Part shown: in pieces, positions 1 through 6,285 of the stretch
Position numbering within the stretch: the stretch's first letter is position 1
How the letters are laid out: the number at the start of each line of letters is the position of its first letter
Assembly (NCBI GenBank): GCA_019312705.1
Contig: JAFDCW010000211.1
Span: forward strand, 1-7,231
Origin: Deltaproteobacteria bacterium
GTDB lineage: Bacteria > Myxococcota > Polyangia > Polyangiales > B10-G4
Direction: 5' to 3'
Length of the DNA: 7,231 nucleotides
Position numbers and translations under genes: made by a program
The notes under the pieces: generated by a model
Databases searched by the model: none
The model's input: only the letters and a program-made list of their open reading frames with translations
What the model was told of the DNA's origin: nothing

Positions 1-891
1 CGCGTAGACCGCGTCGATAACCTCGATGGACCGCGCTTCACCGAGCCTCCTCAGGAGCTCCGCCGTCCGTGCCGCACGGTTCTCGACGACGAGGTCTGCT
101 CGAATCCCGGGCGTCGCCTCTTGTAGGCTCACGTGCAACGCCGGCACGACCTCTTCGACGAGGACCACGTGCATCCCGAAGCTGGTGCGTACAACCCCCG
201 GGTAGACCTCGCCGGGGTCGGTCGCGAAGAGCGCTTCTTCGTACTCGGCCTGAAAGCTTCCGTCCCGGGCCACGGGGTCGAGGGATTCGGTTCGGATTCG
301 TAGCGGTGCGGGGGCGGTCGCCGCCTGGAAGACGCTGTCGACGTCTGGGGCCACCGCGAGGGCCTCTCGAAGCAACTCCTGGGCTCGGGCCTCGGCGAGG
401 GCCCAGGTCGCGGCGTCCCCGTCATCCGGGACCCGGACCAAGAGATGCCGGGATCGCCGGCGTTCCTCCTGGTGGTACCGGGGCGCATCGCGTTCGTAGC
501 GGGCCATGATTTCAGCGTCGGGAATCGACGCCGCCGTGACCACCTCCTCGACGTGCGCGGATAGCAGCCGCCTCACGCGCGCCCGAGCACGTGCGGCGCG
601 GGTGGCACGTCGGTCACCGTAACCGCGGCGGCGCGCCTCGGCCGCCAGGAGTTCCGTATCGATGAGGTCCGCGAGGGCGCGTGCCGGGGTCACTGCAGCG
701 CTACGGGCGAGCCCCTCGACGTCGGAGATGGTGATGCCCACGCCGTCGACCGTGGCGACGACCATCCCCCCGACCCGGTCCGTTCCGCGCGGTCGCGGCG
801 CGATCGGGGCCAGACCATCGTCGTCGCCGCATGCGGGTGCGCCCGGTACGAGCAGGGAGAGCAGGATGATGAAGCCGAATACCCGTTGCAT
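1..891 (-). CDS. Parvulin-type (PpiC/SurA-like) peptidyl-prolyl isomerase lipoprotein, 3' end outside window
   Basis: An open frame of 297 codons runs from ATG at 889-891 to the window edge without a stop, so the C-terminus is missing. The N-terminus is a lipoprotein-type signal: a hydrophobic stretch at residues 4-18, then APA-Cys21 followed by GDDD. Residues about 43-125 resemble the helical SurA/PpiC N-terminal region. Residues about 145-247 look like a parvulin domain: it opens with SRHLLV (His149) and closes with SFGMHVVLVEE (His241), matching the two conserved histidines of the family. The middle of the domain is atypical, because the usual GGDLG-like segment is not seen, so catalysis is uncertain and a chaperone role is possible. 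The expected site of action is the periplasmic face of a membrane. A GGGGAG ribosome site five bases before the ATG lies in the end of the preceding small membrane-protein gene, only 2 nt away, which suggests translational coupling. Family assignment is fairly sure; substrate is unknown. Confidence 0.85.
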   Translation of the reverse strand, partial: MQRVFGFIILLSLLVPGAPACGDDDGLAPIAPRPRGTDRVGGMVVATVDGVGITISDVEGLARSAAVTPARALADLIDTELLAAEARRRGYGDRRATRAARARARVRRLLSAHVEEVVTAASIPDAEIMARYERDAPRYHQEERRRSRHLLVRVPDDGDAATWALAEARAQELLREALAVAPDVDSVFQAATAPAPLRIRTESLDPVARDGSFQAEYEEALFATDPGEVYPGVVRTSFGMHVVLVEEVVPALHVSLQEATPGIRADLVVENRAARTAELLRRLGEARSIEVIDAVYA

Positions 892-893
892 CG

Positions 894-1076
894 TCACTCC
901 CCGATGGTCGGGCGCAAGAGCTCCACCCCGGCCCAGAGGAGGCTCTGGCCCACCAATACCAGGAGGATGGCAGCGACGTAGTCATGACCGCCGAGCTGTC
1001 GCACGGCCATGAAGAGCACGCCGAGGGCCGACACCACGAGCAACGACCCGCTTCCGTCCCGCAGCATCCGGCTCAT
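894..1076 (-). CDS. Small two-helix membrane protein, 60 aa, unknown function
   Basis: The predicted 60-residue protein has two hydrophobic stretches, at about residues 10-28 and 33-55, joined by a short polar turn (RQLGGHD), so it is probably a hairpin inner-membrane protein. I recognise no family. It begins with ATG 10 nt after the stop of the Fis-type HTH frame and ends 2 nt before the parvulin lipoprotein start, so it is embedded in the operon. The only ribosome-site-like sequence before the ATG is a weak GGGCGG. The tight spacing on both sides and the coherent hydrophobic pattern are the main reasons to believe it is a real gene. Its function cannot be read from the sequence. Confidence 0.6.
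   Translation of the reverse strand: MSRMLRDGSGSLLVVSALGVLFMAVRQLGGHDYVAAILLVLVGQSLLWAGVELLRPTIGE
897..902 (-). promoter_or_regulatory. Ribosome binding site of the parvulin lipoprotein
   Basis: GGGGAG on the minus strand lies five bases before the ATG at 891. It sits within the last codons of the upstream small membrane-protein gene, which supports this start and implies coupled translation. Confidence 0.65.
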
Positions 1077-1086
1077 CGGCCGCCCA

Positions 1087-1296
1087 TCACGTCATGCCGT
1101 AGTTTTTTAGCTTCTTGTGCAGACCTTCCCGCGTCATGCCGAGGGTCTTTGCAGTGGCGGTCTTGTTGTTGCCGTGGTCTCGGAGGGCCTCGTGGAGAAT
1201 CCACTTTTCGACCTGCTCGACCATCTCTTTGAGCGTGCCCTTCTTGGGTTTCACGCGATCGAGCACATTTTCCACCTGGCGGATTCGGGCGCTCAC
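1087..1296 (-). CDS. Fis-type HTH DNA-binding module separated from the sigma54 activator by an amber stop
   Basis: This frame encodes the C-terminal DNA-binding part of an NtrC-family activator. The motif NKTATAKTLGMTREGLHKKL followed by KNYGM is the typical Fis-like HTH_8 pattern. It is in the same reading frame as the AAA+ gene upstream, with only the TAG at 1315-1317 and six codons (FVQADH) between that stop and the GTG at 1294-1296. If translated alone from this GTG it would be a 69-residue protein; AGGCGG five bases before the GTG is a modest ribosome-site candidate. It is more naturally read as the missing C-terminus of the activator, whose full length would be about 640 residues if the TAG were a sense codon. 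It is unclear whether it is made by restart, by readthrough, or not at all. Confidence 0.6.
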   Translation of the reverse strand: MSARIRQVENVLDRVKPKKGTLKEMVEQVEKWILHEALRDHGNNKTATAKTLGMTREGLHKKLKNYGMT

Positions 1297-1314
1297 ATGG
1301 TCCGCCTGAACGAA

Positions 1315-1317
1315 CTA
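1315..1317 (-). other. In-frame amber (TAG) codon between the AAA+ domain and the Fis-type HTH
   Basis: On the minus strand the codons read GTC GAC GAC GGC TAG TTC GTT CAG GCG GAC CAT GTG, giving VDDG-stop-FVQADHV. The frame on both sides is continuous and homology-like on both sides, so there is no frameshift. A single base change would remove the stop, for example from GAG, CAG, AAG or TGG. No other gene in the window ends in TAG. Which of mutation, read error or readthrough applies cannot be decided from the sequence. Confidence 0.9.
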
Positions 1318-3009
1318 GCCGTCGTCGACCTGAATGATCAAACGCTGCACTTCGTTCTCGAGCTCGCGGACGTTTCCGGGCCACTTGTAGCTCTGGAGCA
1401 GCTCCATGGCCTGCTGGCTGAAACCGCCGACCTCTCGACCGAACTCCTGCACGTACCGGGTGAGGAAGTACCCGGCGAGCAGCGGGATGTCTTCACGCCG
1501 CTCCCGAAGGGGCGGGACGCGCAGGGGAAAGACCTTGAGGCGGTAGTAGAGGTCCTCTCGGAAGCGGCCTTCAGTAACTTCCTTCTCGAGCTCACGATTG
1601 GTCGCGGCGACGATTCGAACATCGACCTGCTTGACCTGGTTGGAGCCAACCGGGCGTACCTCGCCTTCCTGGAGCACCCTGAGGAGCTTGGCCTGGGTCG
1701 GCAGCGGCATCTCACCGATCTCGTCGAGGAAGAGCGTGCCCCCGTCGGCGATGACGAAAAGGCCGGGCTTGTCGTCGGTTGCTCCGGTGAACGCGCCCTT
1801 CTTGTGTCCGAAGAGTTCCGACTCGATGAGATTCTCGGGCATCGCCGCGCTGTTCGTCGCGACGAAGAGCTTATCGGCGCGCTTGGACCAGTGGTGCACG
1901 GCGCTCGCGATGAGCTCCTTCCCGGTCCCGGTCTCGCCTTCGATGAGCACCGTCACCCGGGTATCTACGACCTTCTTGAGCTGGTCGAAGACCTTCTTCA
2001 TCGCTGCGCTCTCGCCGATGATCCCGGAGAAGCGCTGACTCTTGTCGCGCTCCTTCAGGTACTCGTTTTCACGCTGAGCCTGCTCTTCGGCAACCTCGAG
2101 GCGTTGGTAGAGACGTGCGTGATGAAAGGCCTGACTCGTGGTCTGGGCGAGGACCGCGAGGATGTCTAGATCACGCTCCTTGAAGAGCCCCTTAGCCGCA
2201 CGATTGTCGACCTGAAGCACGCCGATGATCGTTTCGCCAAACCAGAGAGGGACTCCGATGGTCGATAGGATCTGTGCCGCCATCAGCGACGCCGTCTCGC
2301 CCACGTCCCGCTTGGCGTCGGCGGCGAGAACTGCAGCGCGCTCGGCGACGACCTTCTTGAAGACGCTACGGGTGATGGGGATGGCCTCGCCCGCGTCACC
2401 GCCGCCGCGCACCCGGGTGCCCACCGCGATGTAGCGAGGCTTCTTGCGACTGCGGGGCTCCTCGATGGCGCGGAGGGCCACCGTAACGTGGGTCGCTCGG
2501 GGCAGAAAGACGAAGACCCGGCGGGCTACCGCGTCGAGGACCTCGCCGACCCGGAGCGCCCCGGAGATGTCTTTCTGCGCCTCGTAGAGTTCCTTGAGGA
2601 CCTCACGGTCGAGGCCCACCTCCGCCTCGACGTCACCGATTTCGGCGACCCGGCGAAGGGAGACGATGCGCGTATCGTCCTGCTCTTCCTCGAACGTGAT
2701 GGCAATCGCGAGCTTGGCGTCCTCGTCTCCGAGGTTGAGCACGTCTCCGCTCTCGACGATGGCCTCCCGTCCCGGCTCCTTCGCCAGGTCGATGACCGTC
2801 TTGCCACGAACGATCCGGGTACCGTTGGTGCTGTGATGGTCACGGACCATCCAGCCGGCTGGGGTCAGCGCAAGCGACGCGTGCTCGCCGCTGACATGCA
2901 CCGCATCGATGGCGAGTTCGTTCGACTCAGCCCGGCCGACCCGTACGAACTCCTCATTGGATTCGACGACCGTACCCTGGGAGTCGCCGCTGAGTACTTC
3001 GAGGCGCAT
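1315..3009 (-). CDS. FHA-GAF-AAA+ sigma54-dependent transcriptional activator, cut off before its HTH by an in-frame TAG
   Basis: This protein would activate sigma54 (RpoN) RNA polymerase by ATP-driven remodelling. Residues 1-105 form an FHA phosphothreonine-binding domain (GR at 25-26, S40, H43, and H59 to T64 as HSTNGT). Residues about 145-295 are a GAF sensor domain, followed by a helical linker to about 325. The AAA+ domain follows, with Walker A GETGTGKE at 358-365, the sigma54-contacting GAFTGA loop at 405-410, Walker B GTLFLDE at 424-430, arginine-finger region FREDLYYRL at 483-491 and WPGNVREL at 543-550. Translation then stops at TAG after residue 564, ahead of the in-frame Fis-type HTH. 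The ATG lies 11 nt after the HEAT lipoprotein stop with no clear ribosome site, so coupling to that gene is likely. FHA input suggests control by a Ser/Thr kinase. As written the product could hydrolyse ATP and contact sigma54 but lacks its own DNA-binding domain. Confidence 0.93.
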   Translation of the reverse strand: MRLEVLSGDSQGTVVESNEEFVRVGRAESNELAIDAVHVSGEHASLALTPAGWMVRDHHSTNGTRIVRGKTVIDLAKEPGREAIVESGDVLNLGDEDAKLAIAITFEEEQDDTRIVSLRRVAEIGDVEAEVGLDREVLKELYEAQKDISGALRVGEVLDAVARRVFVFLPRATHVTVALRAIEEPRSRKKPRYIAVGTRVRGGGDAGEAIPITRSVFKKVVAERAAVLAADAKRDVGETASLMAAQILSTIGVPLWFGETIIGVLQVDNRAAKGLFKERDLDILAVLAQTTSQAFHHARLYQRLEVAEEQAQRENEYLKERDKSQRFSGIIGESAAMKKVFDQLKKVVDTRVTVLIEGETGTGKELIASAVHHWSKRADKLFVATNSAAMPENLIESELFGHKKGAFTGATDDKPGLFVIADGGTLFLDEIGEMPLPTQAKLLRVLQEGEVRPVGSNQVKQVDVRIVAATNRELEKEVTEGRFREDLYYRLKVFPLRVPPLRERREDIPLLAGYFLTRYVQEFGREVGGFSQQAMELLQSYKWPGNVRELENEVQRLIIQVDDG

Positions 3010-3020
3010 CGCAGCGCGGC

Positions 3021-4700
3021 TCAGTTGGCCGCGCGGTTACGGAGGCGCGCCTGGGTGGGCAGCGCTTCACGGGAGAACTGAGTCCAGACCGACCGGCCTT
3101 CTTCGGTCTCGCGAAGCTCTTCGATCTTGTCGACCGCCGCCTGGCTCCCGTCCACCGCGATGCGGTCGAGGGAGCTGATGGCGGCCATGCGCACCAGGAT
3201 GTCGGCGTGACTGAGGATGCCGACCAGAGCGGTGATGGCCTCGGCGTTTCCGCGGCCGTAGCGACCAACCATGTAGCCGGCCTTCTTGACCGTATCGGTC
3301 TCGGAGTCGGAGAGCTTGCCAATCCAGCATGCGATGTCTTCGTCGCACTCGGCCGCGAGGACCAGGGACGGTTCGTTCTGGGCGAAGTTCTCGCGGTAGC
3401 CGCCCTCTTCGGACGGGTCCTCGTCCCGGATCATGAGCCGGAGCGCGGTCGCCTCTCGGGCATTGGCCAGGAGCGAGTAGGCCTGAACGGCATGGATGCG
3501 CACCTCCGCGTGAAGGTCGCCGTCGCTGCCCTGGGTGAGGAAGAAGGGCATCAACTCGGCGTCGTAGGTCATGCGCATGGCCGCCAGGAGCTGGGGCTTG
3601 GCCTGGAGTTCGGCGGCCTCGTAGGTCGCCTTCAGGATTTCACGAACGCGGCCCTGCTGAGCGTCGTTCAGGCTCAGGCGAACCAGAGCGATGGACGCAT
3701 TGATACGACGATTGACGTCTTCGCTCTCCGCTTCCTCGGCGATGGTGTCGAAGGCATCACCGAAGCCGAGGGCGCCGAGGGTGAAGGTCGCCTCGGAGTT
3801 CATCAGCATGTCGGCGTCCATGGCGTCCGCCGCCCGCTCGTCCCGGGCGCGCACGGCCTCGATGTACATCTCCACAATGGCTTTCGCTTCGGCGTCGTTG
3901 CCGCGCATGAGCTCGATGAGGGGCTCGTAGGACGGACGGCCGATGCGTACCAGCGCCTCTGCCGCGACGTCGTTCATGCGCATCTGGGGCGCGTTCGGGG
4001 CGAAGAGGAAGAGGCACTTGATGAGGTGGGGCACGGCGGCCGGGTCACCAAAGCGACCGAGGGCGGTCGCCGCAAGGCGATTGATGAGGAAGTTCTGCTC
4101 CTCGGTCTGGGTCGTCGCGACCGTGGTGAGAATCGAGGTCGCGCGATTGTCTCCGAAGTGGCCGAGGGTGCGGATGAACTCGATGCGCATCCGGTTGTCG
4201 ATGCCACGGGCGCCCGCGACCTTTTCGAGGGCTTCGCCGATCTTGGCGATGATGTCGCCGAGCTCACCGGCGGGGACCTCGAACGCGCGCATGGCTTGCG
4301 CTGATGCGATGGCGTGCTCCTCGTTGACCTCGGCGCGCCAGTTCATTGACTGCTTGAATGCCGGGATCCCGCGGGGGTCCTGCATGTCCCGGAGGATGCT
4401 GATCATCATCATCCCGTTCTGGGTGTCCTCGGGATAGGCGCTGTAGGCCTCTGCAATCTTGTCGATCGTCGCGTCGACGACCGAGGTCACGGCCTCGTTG
4501 CTACGGTCGTTGTCCGCTGCAGCGAGACCCGCAGAATAGAGGCGCTGAATGTTACGAAGCGCGTTCTCCCGGCGAACCGGGTCCGTGAGCTCCCCGGCCT
4601 GGCCGGCGGCGTCGTCGGGGTCTGCGTGACAACCCCAGGACACCGCGCCCATGGAGACGATGAGCGCACTGAAGAGTACGATTTCGGCAATTTTCCGCAT
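3021..4700 (-). CDS. HEAT-repeat lipoprotein, unknown function
   Basis: The 559-residue product begins with a signal peptide (MRK, then hydrophobic residues to about 21) ending at Cys24 in SWGC, a non-canonical but plausible lipobox. The mature part is rich in paired helices resembling HEAT/PBS-lyase-like repeats. The clearest are near residues 170-196 (FIRTLGHFGDNRATSIL), 206-233 (LAATALGRFGDPAAVPHLIK), 244-266, 470-496 (VGRYGRGNAEAITALVGIL) and 501-526. Such repeats are usually protein-binding scaffolds; no catalytic motif is seen. I start it at ATG 4698-4700 rather than 14 codons earlier because GGGAGG lies nine bases upstream and the signal peptide starts cleanly there. It is the first gene of the lower block, 11 nt before the FHA sigma54 activator, after a 356-bp intergenic region. 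An envelope role, perhaps sensing or scaffolding linked to that regulator, is inference. Confidence 0.88.
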   Translation of the reverse strand: MRKIAEIVLFSALIVSMGAVSWGCHADPDDAAGQAGELTDPVRRENALRNIQRLYSAGLAAADNDRSNEAVTSVVDATIDKIAEAYSAYPEDTQNGMMMISILRDMQDPRGIPAFKQSMNWRAEVNEEHAIASAQAMRAFEVPAGELGDIIAKIGEALEKVAGARGIDNRMRIEFIRTLGHFGDNRATSILTTVATTQTEEQNFLINRLAATALGRFGDPAAVPHLIKCLFLFAPNAPQMRMNDVAAEALVRIGRPSYEPLIELMRGNDAEAKAIVEMYIEAVRARDERAADAMDADMLMNSEATFTLGALGFGDAFDTIAEEAESEDVNRRINASIALVRLSLNDAQQGRVREILKATYEAAELQAKPQLLAAMRMTYDAELMPFFLTQGSDGDLHAEVRIHAVQAYSLLANAREATALRLMIRDEDPSEEGGYRENFAQNEPSLVLAAECDEDIACWIGKLSDSETDTVKKAGYMVGRYGRGNAEAITALVGILSHADILVRMAAISSLDRIAVDGSQAAVDKIEELRETEEGRSVWTQFSREALPTQARLRNRAAN

Positions 4701-4709
4701 GAGCCCCGA

Positions 4710-4715
4710 CCTCCC
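4710..4715 (-). promoter_or_regulatory. Ribosome binding site deciding the HEAT lipoprotein start
   Basis: GGGAGG on the minus strand lies nine bases before the ATG at 4700. It favours that start over the in-frame ATG at 4742, which would put 14 polar residues ahead of the signal peptide. Confidence 0.7.
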
Positions 4716-4753
4716 TGGTGGCTCACACAAGCGAGCCGACAAGTCCGATTCTT

Positions 4754-4765
4754 CGTATTAATACG
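4754..4765. repeat. Perfect 12-bp A+T-centred palindrome upstream of the HEAT lipoprotein
   Basis: CGTATTAATACG reads identically on both strands. Its near edge is 53 bp before the HEAT lipoprotein ATG, where an operator or a -10 region could lie. It is among the most A+T-rich spots in this GC-rich window. Binding protein unknown. Confidence 0.5.
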
Positions 4766-4875
4766 GCAGCTTAGCCGCCGACGCGGGAACATACCGACGC
4801 GCCAGGGGGGTGTCAACGGCGTTTCAGCCGGGGTTTCTGGGCCTTCCGGGGCGATCAGCGCCCTTCACCCAACCG

Positions 4876-4892
4876 TGAAATGGGGGATTTCA
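4876..4892. repeat. Inverted repeat TGAAAT-N5-ATTTCA
   Basis: Two perfect 6-bp arms are separated by GGGGG. The length and spacing fit a dimeric regulator site or a small hairpin. There is no adjacent T-run, so it is not a convincing terminator. Confidence 0.5.
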
Positions 4893-4911
4893 TATCCGGG
4901 AAAGGAGACAT

Positions 4912-4923
4912 GAACGTACGTTC
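4912..4923. repeat. Perfect 12-bp palindrome GAACGTACGTTC
   Basis: The sequence is self-complementary over 12 bases. The same CGTACG core recurs at 4960-4965 inside the 8-bp palindrome CCGTACGG, 45 bp away. The pair may be related protein-binding sites, although short palindromes also occur by chance. Confidence 0.45.
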
Positions 4924-5056
4924 CTGCTCGGGGCATTTTCCCGTGTGCTTCCGGACACCCGTACGGTGGCACGAGTCGTGTTAGGCATAGCGAGTGGGAC
5001 GAACGGCCGTCCGGTGAGCTGCCCCCCCTGGCTCCCGATAGGTCGGTCGTCCCGTT

Positions 5057-5707
5057 TTAATTGGAGTGCGCAAACTCCCACTTGAGGTCCACCGTGCCGA
5101 GGGGGCCGGTGAAGCGCAGAATGACGAAGCGGGCGTTGTCGGGGATGACCGCGGTCCCGTCCTCGCGGTGCGAGGGGAAAACGATCCGGAAGGCCTGCCG
5201 GAACGTCGTCACCGAGGGGTAGTAGGACGCGATGTTCGCCCCAGGGCGATGCAGGAGCTCGACCTCGAGGGGCACGGTCTGGTCGTCTTCCTCGTCGACG
5301 AGGAGCACGCGCCACGCCGAGTCGTCGCTCGCGAGGTTGGTCTCGCGCCACCTCCTGCCGGAGATGGTCACGAAAAAGCGGTGGCGTTGCCGGGCATCGG
5401 CGAGGGAGGCCCGCAACATGTCGGCGCGATCCTCGGTGCGGAAGCCGTGGTCATCGGCGTAGCGCACCACATACGCCCAGCGGAACTCCCACCCCTGAAA
5501 TGTGCCCGTCACATTGAGCACGTCGGTGAGAGAACCGAAGGCGAATACGTCGGCCTCCCGGGTCCAAGCCTCATAGACGTTGTCGTAGTCGCTAGCCGTG
5601 AACGCCCGCGGCGCCGGGCGCATGGTGACACTCGAGCCGCCACAGGCGGAACCCAGGAGGAGAACGCTCCCCGCTGCCAAGACGCCGACGATGTTCGCCA
5701 GACGCAT
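5057..5707 (-). CDS. Putative lipoprotein, unknown function
   Basis: The 216-residue product has a clear signal peptide with hydrophobic residues about 6-18 and LGSAC ending in Cys22, followed by GGSS and a flexible Pro/Ser stretch. The mature domain, from about residue 35, is mixed alpha/beta with many aromatic residues (for example FQGWEFRWAYVVRYAD near 78-93) and ends in FVILRFTGPLGTVDLKWEF. I recognise no family. Expected location is a membrane face in the periplasm or the outer membrane. The ATG is supported by GGAGGA nine bases upstream, which lies in the last codons of pyrE; the gap to the pyrE stop is 5 nt. It is therefore the last gene of the bactofilin-pyrE operon and ends in TAA. 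Confidence 0.82.
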   Translation of the reverse strand: MRLANIVGVLAAGSVLLLGSACGGSSVTMRPAPRAFTASDYDNVYEAWTREADVFAFGSLTDVLNVTGTFQGWEFRWAYVVRYADDHGFRTEDRADMLRASLADARQRHRFFVTISGRRWRETNLASDDSAWRVLLVDEEDDQTVPLEVELLHRPGANIASYYPSVTTFRQAFRIVFPSHREDGTAVIPDNARFVILRFTGPLGTVDLKWEFAHSN

Positions 5708-5712
5708 CGCGA

Positions 5713-6285
5713 TCAGTCCTCCGCGATGTCTTGGGCGATATCTTGGATGAAGTCCTGCCGGCCATAGAGCGCCACCAGCGGAAGGTCCGCAGCAGCGAGG
5801 GCCTCTCGGCCACCCTCCCCGCGGTCAACCAGGGCGACGACGCCGACTACGTCGAGCTCTCGGGCGCGCAGCTTTTCGACCGCGGCGAGGGTCGACCCAC
5901 CCGTGGTCACGACGTCTTCGAGGACGGCGATGCGCGCCCCGGGTGTGAGGCGGCCGTCTCCTTCGAGCTGCCGCTGGCTGCCATGGTCCTTGACGGACTT
6001 GCGCACGTAAACCGCATCGAGGGGCGCTCCTCGCTGATGGGATACGAGGGCAACCGCCGAGGCGAGGGGACAACCGCCGAGTTCGACGCCAGCGACCGCC
6101 GCCGCCGGCGTGGGCAGGCGATCGAGGGCTTCGAGCATCGCCGCTCCGACCAGGGCATGGCCTTCGGCGGTCAGGACGGCTTGTTTGCAGTCGATGAACC
6201 AGTCGCTCTCGCGCCCGGACGCCAGGACGACGTTGCGGCGATCGAAGCTCAGCTCGGTCAGGAGGGCGAGGAGCCGGTCGGTCAC
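5713..6285 (-). CDS. pyrE: Orotate phosphoribosyltransferase
   Basis: PyrE converts orotate and PRPP to orotidine 5'-phosphate in cytoplasmic pyrimidine synthesis. The 190-residue product carries the family marks in order: LASGRESDWFIDCK at 21-34, the flexible catalytic loop YVRKSVKDHG at 93-102 (Lys96, Lys99, His101), and the PRPP-binding motif VLEDVVTTGGST at 121-132. Length fits the bacterial family. The start is GTG at 6283-6285, overlapping the TGA of the second bactofilin as GTGA, with AAGGA nine bases upstream. The C-terminus ends in a small QDIA-QDIA-ED repeat that I would not expect as a conserved family feature. It is a housekeeping enzyme placed in an operon with bactofilins, and no other pyrimidine gene is nearby. 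Confidence 0.95.
   Translation of the reverse strand: MTDRLLALLTELSFDRRNVVLASGRESDWFIDCKQAVLTAEGHALVGAAMLEALDRLPTPAAAVAGVELGGCPLASAVALVSHQRGAPLDAVYVRKSVKDHGSQRQLEGDGRLTPGARIAVLEDVVTTGGSTLAAVEKLRARELDVVGVVALVDRGEGGREALAAADLPLVALYGRQDFIQDIAQDIAED
5717..5722 (-). promoter_or_regulatory. Ribosome binding site of the 216-aa lipoprotein
   Basis: GGAGGA on the minus strand overlaps the end of pyrE and sits nine bases before the lipoprotein ATG, consistent with coupled translation. Confidence 0.6.
5722..5745 (-). repeat. 12-bp imperfect tandem repeat at the end of pyrE
   Basis: On the minus strand CAAGATATCGCC is followed directly by CAAGACATCGCG, 10 of 12 bases identical, giving QDIAQDIA in the PyrE C-terminus. 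It is consistent with a short duplication by slippage. Small and possibly trivial. Confidence 0.5.

Larger units (their letters stand above)
4701..5056. other. Intergenic region between the two gene blocks, probable promoter region of the HEAT lipoprotein operon
   Basis: About 356 bases lie between the lipoprotein stop and the HEAT lipoprotein start, the only long non-coding stretch in the window. No reading frame here has convincing coding character. It holds perfect palindromes at 4754-4765, 4912-4923 and 4959-4966 and a 6-bp inverted repeat at 4876-4892. No good sigma70 -35/-10 pair was found for the minus strand: TATTAA inside the first palindrome is a possible -10, but no -35 match lies 17 bases before it. 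No hairpin followed by a T-run marks the end of the upstream operon. GGACG/CGTCC at 4997-5012 is a short hairpin without a T-tract. Confidence 0.6.

Noticed and set aside
1073..1384. Alternative minus-strand frame of 103 codons across the HTH region
   Set aside because: It overlaps the Fis-type HTH in another frame, has low-complexity Arg/Pro composition and no family likeness; the HTH frame is clearly the coding one.
1117..2169. Long plus-strand frame of 350 codons opposite the sigma54 activator
   Set aside because: It is antisense to an AAA+ domain with intact motifs, so the open frame is a by-product of high GC; no protein family recognised.
3207..4304. Long plus-strand frame of 365 codons opposite the HEAT lipoprotein
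   Set aside because: It mirrors codon positions of the HEAT gene on the other strand and has no ribosome site or recognisable domain.
4701..4742. 14-codon N-terminal extension of the HEAT lipoprotein from ATG 4742
   Set aside because: The extension is polar and would bury the signal peptide, while GGGAGG is ideally placed for ATG 4700.
4997..5012. Hairpin GGACG/CGTCC as terminator of the bactofilin-pyrE operon
   Set aside because: The stem is only 5 bp and is not followed by a T-run on the minus strand.
4890..5351. Minus-strand frame of 153 codons across the intergenic region and the lipoprotein end
   Set aside because: Most of it overlaps the lipoprotein gene in another frame; the part in the intergenic region has no ribosome site and no family likeness.
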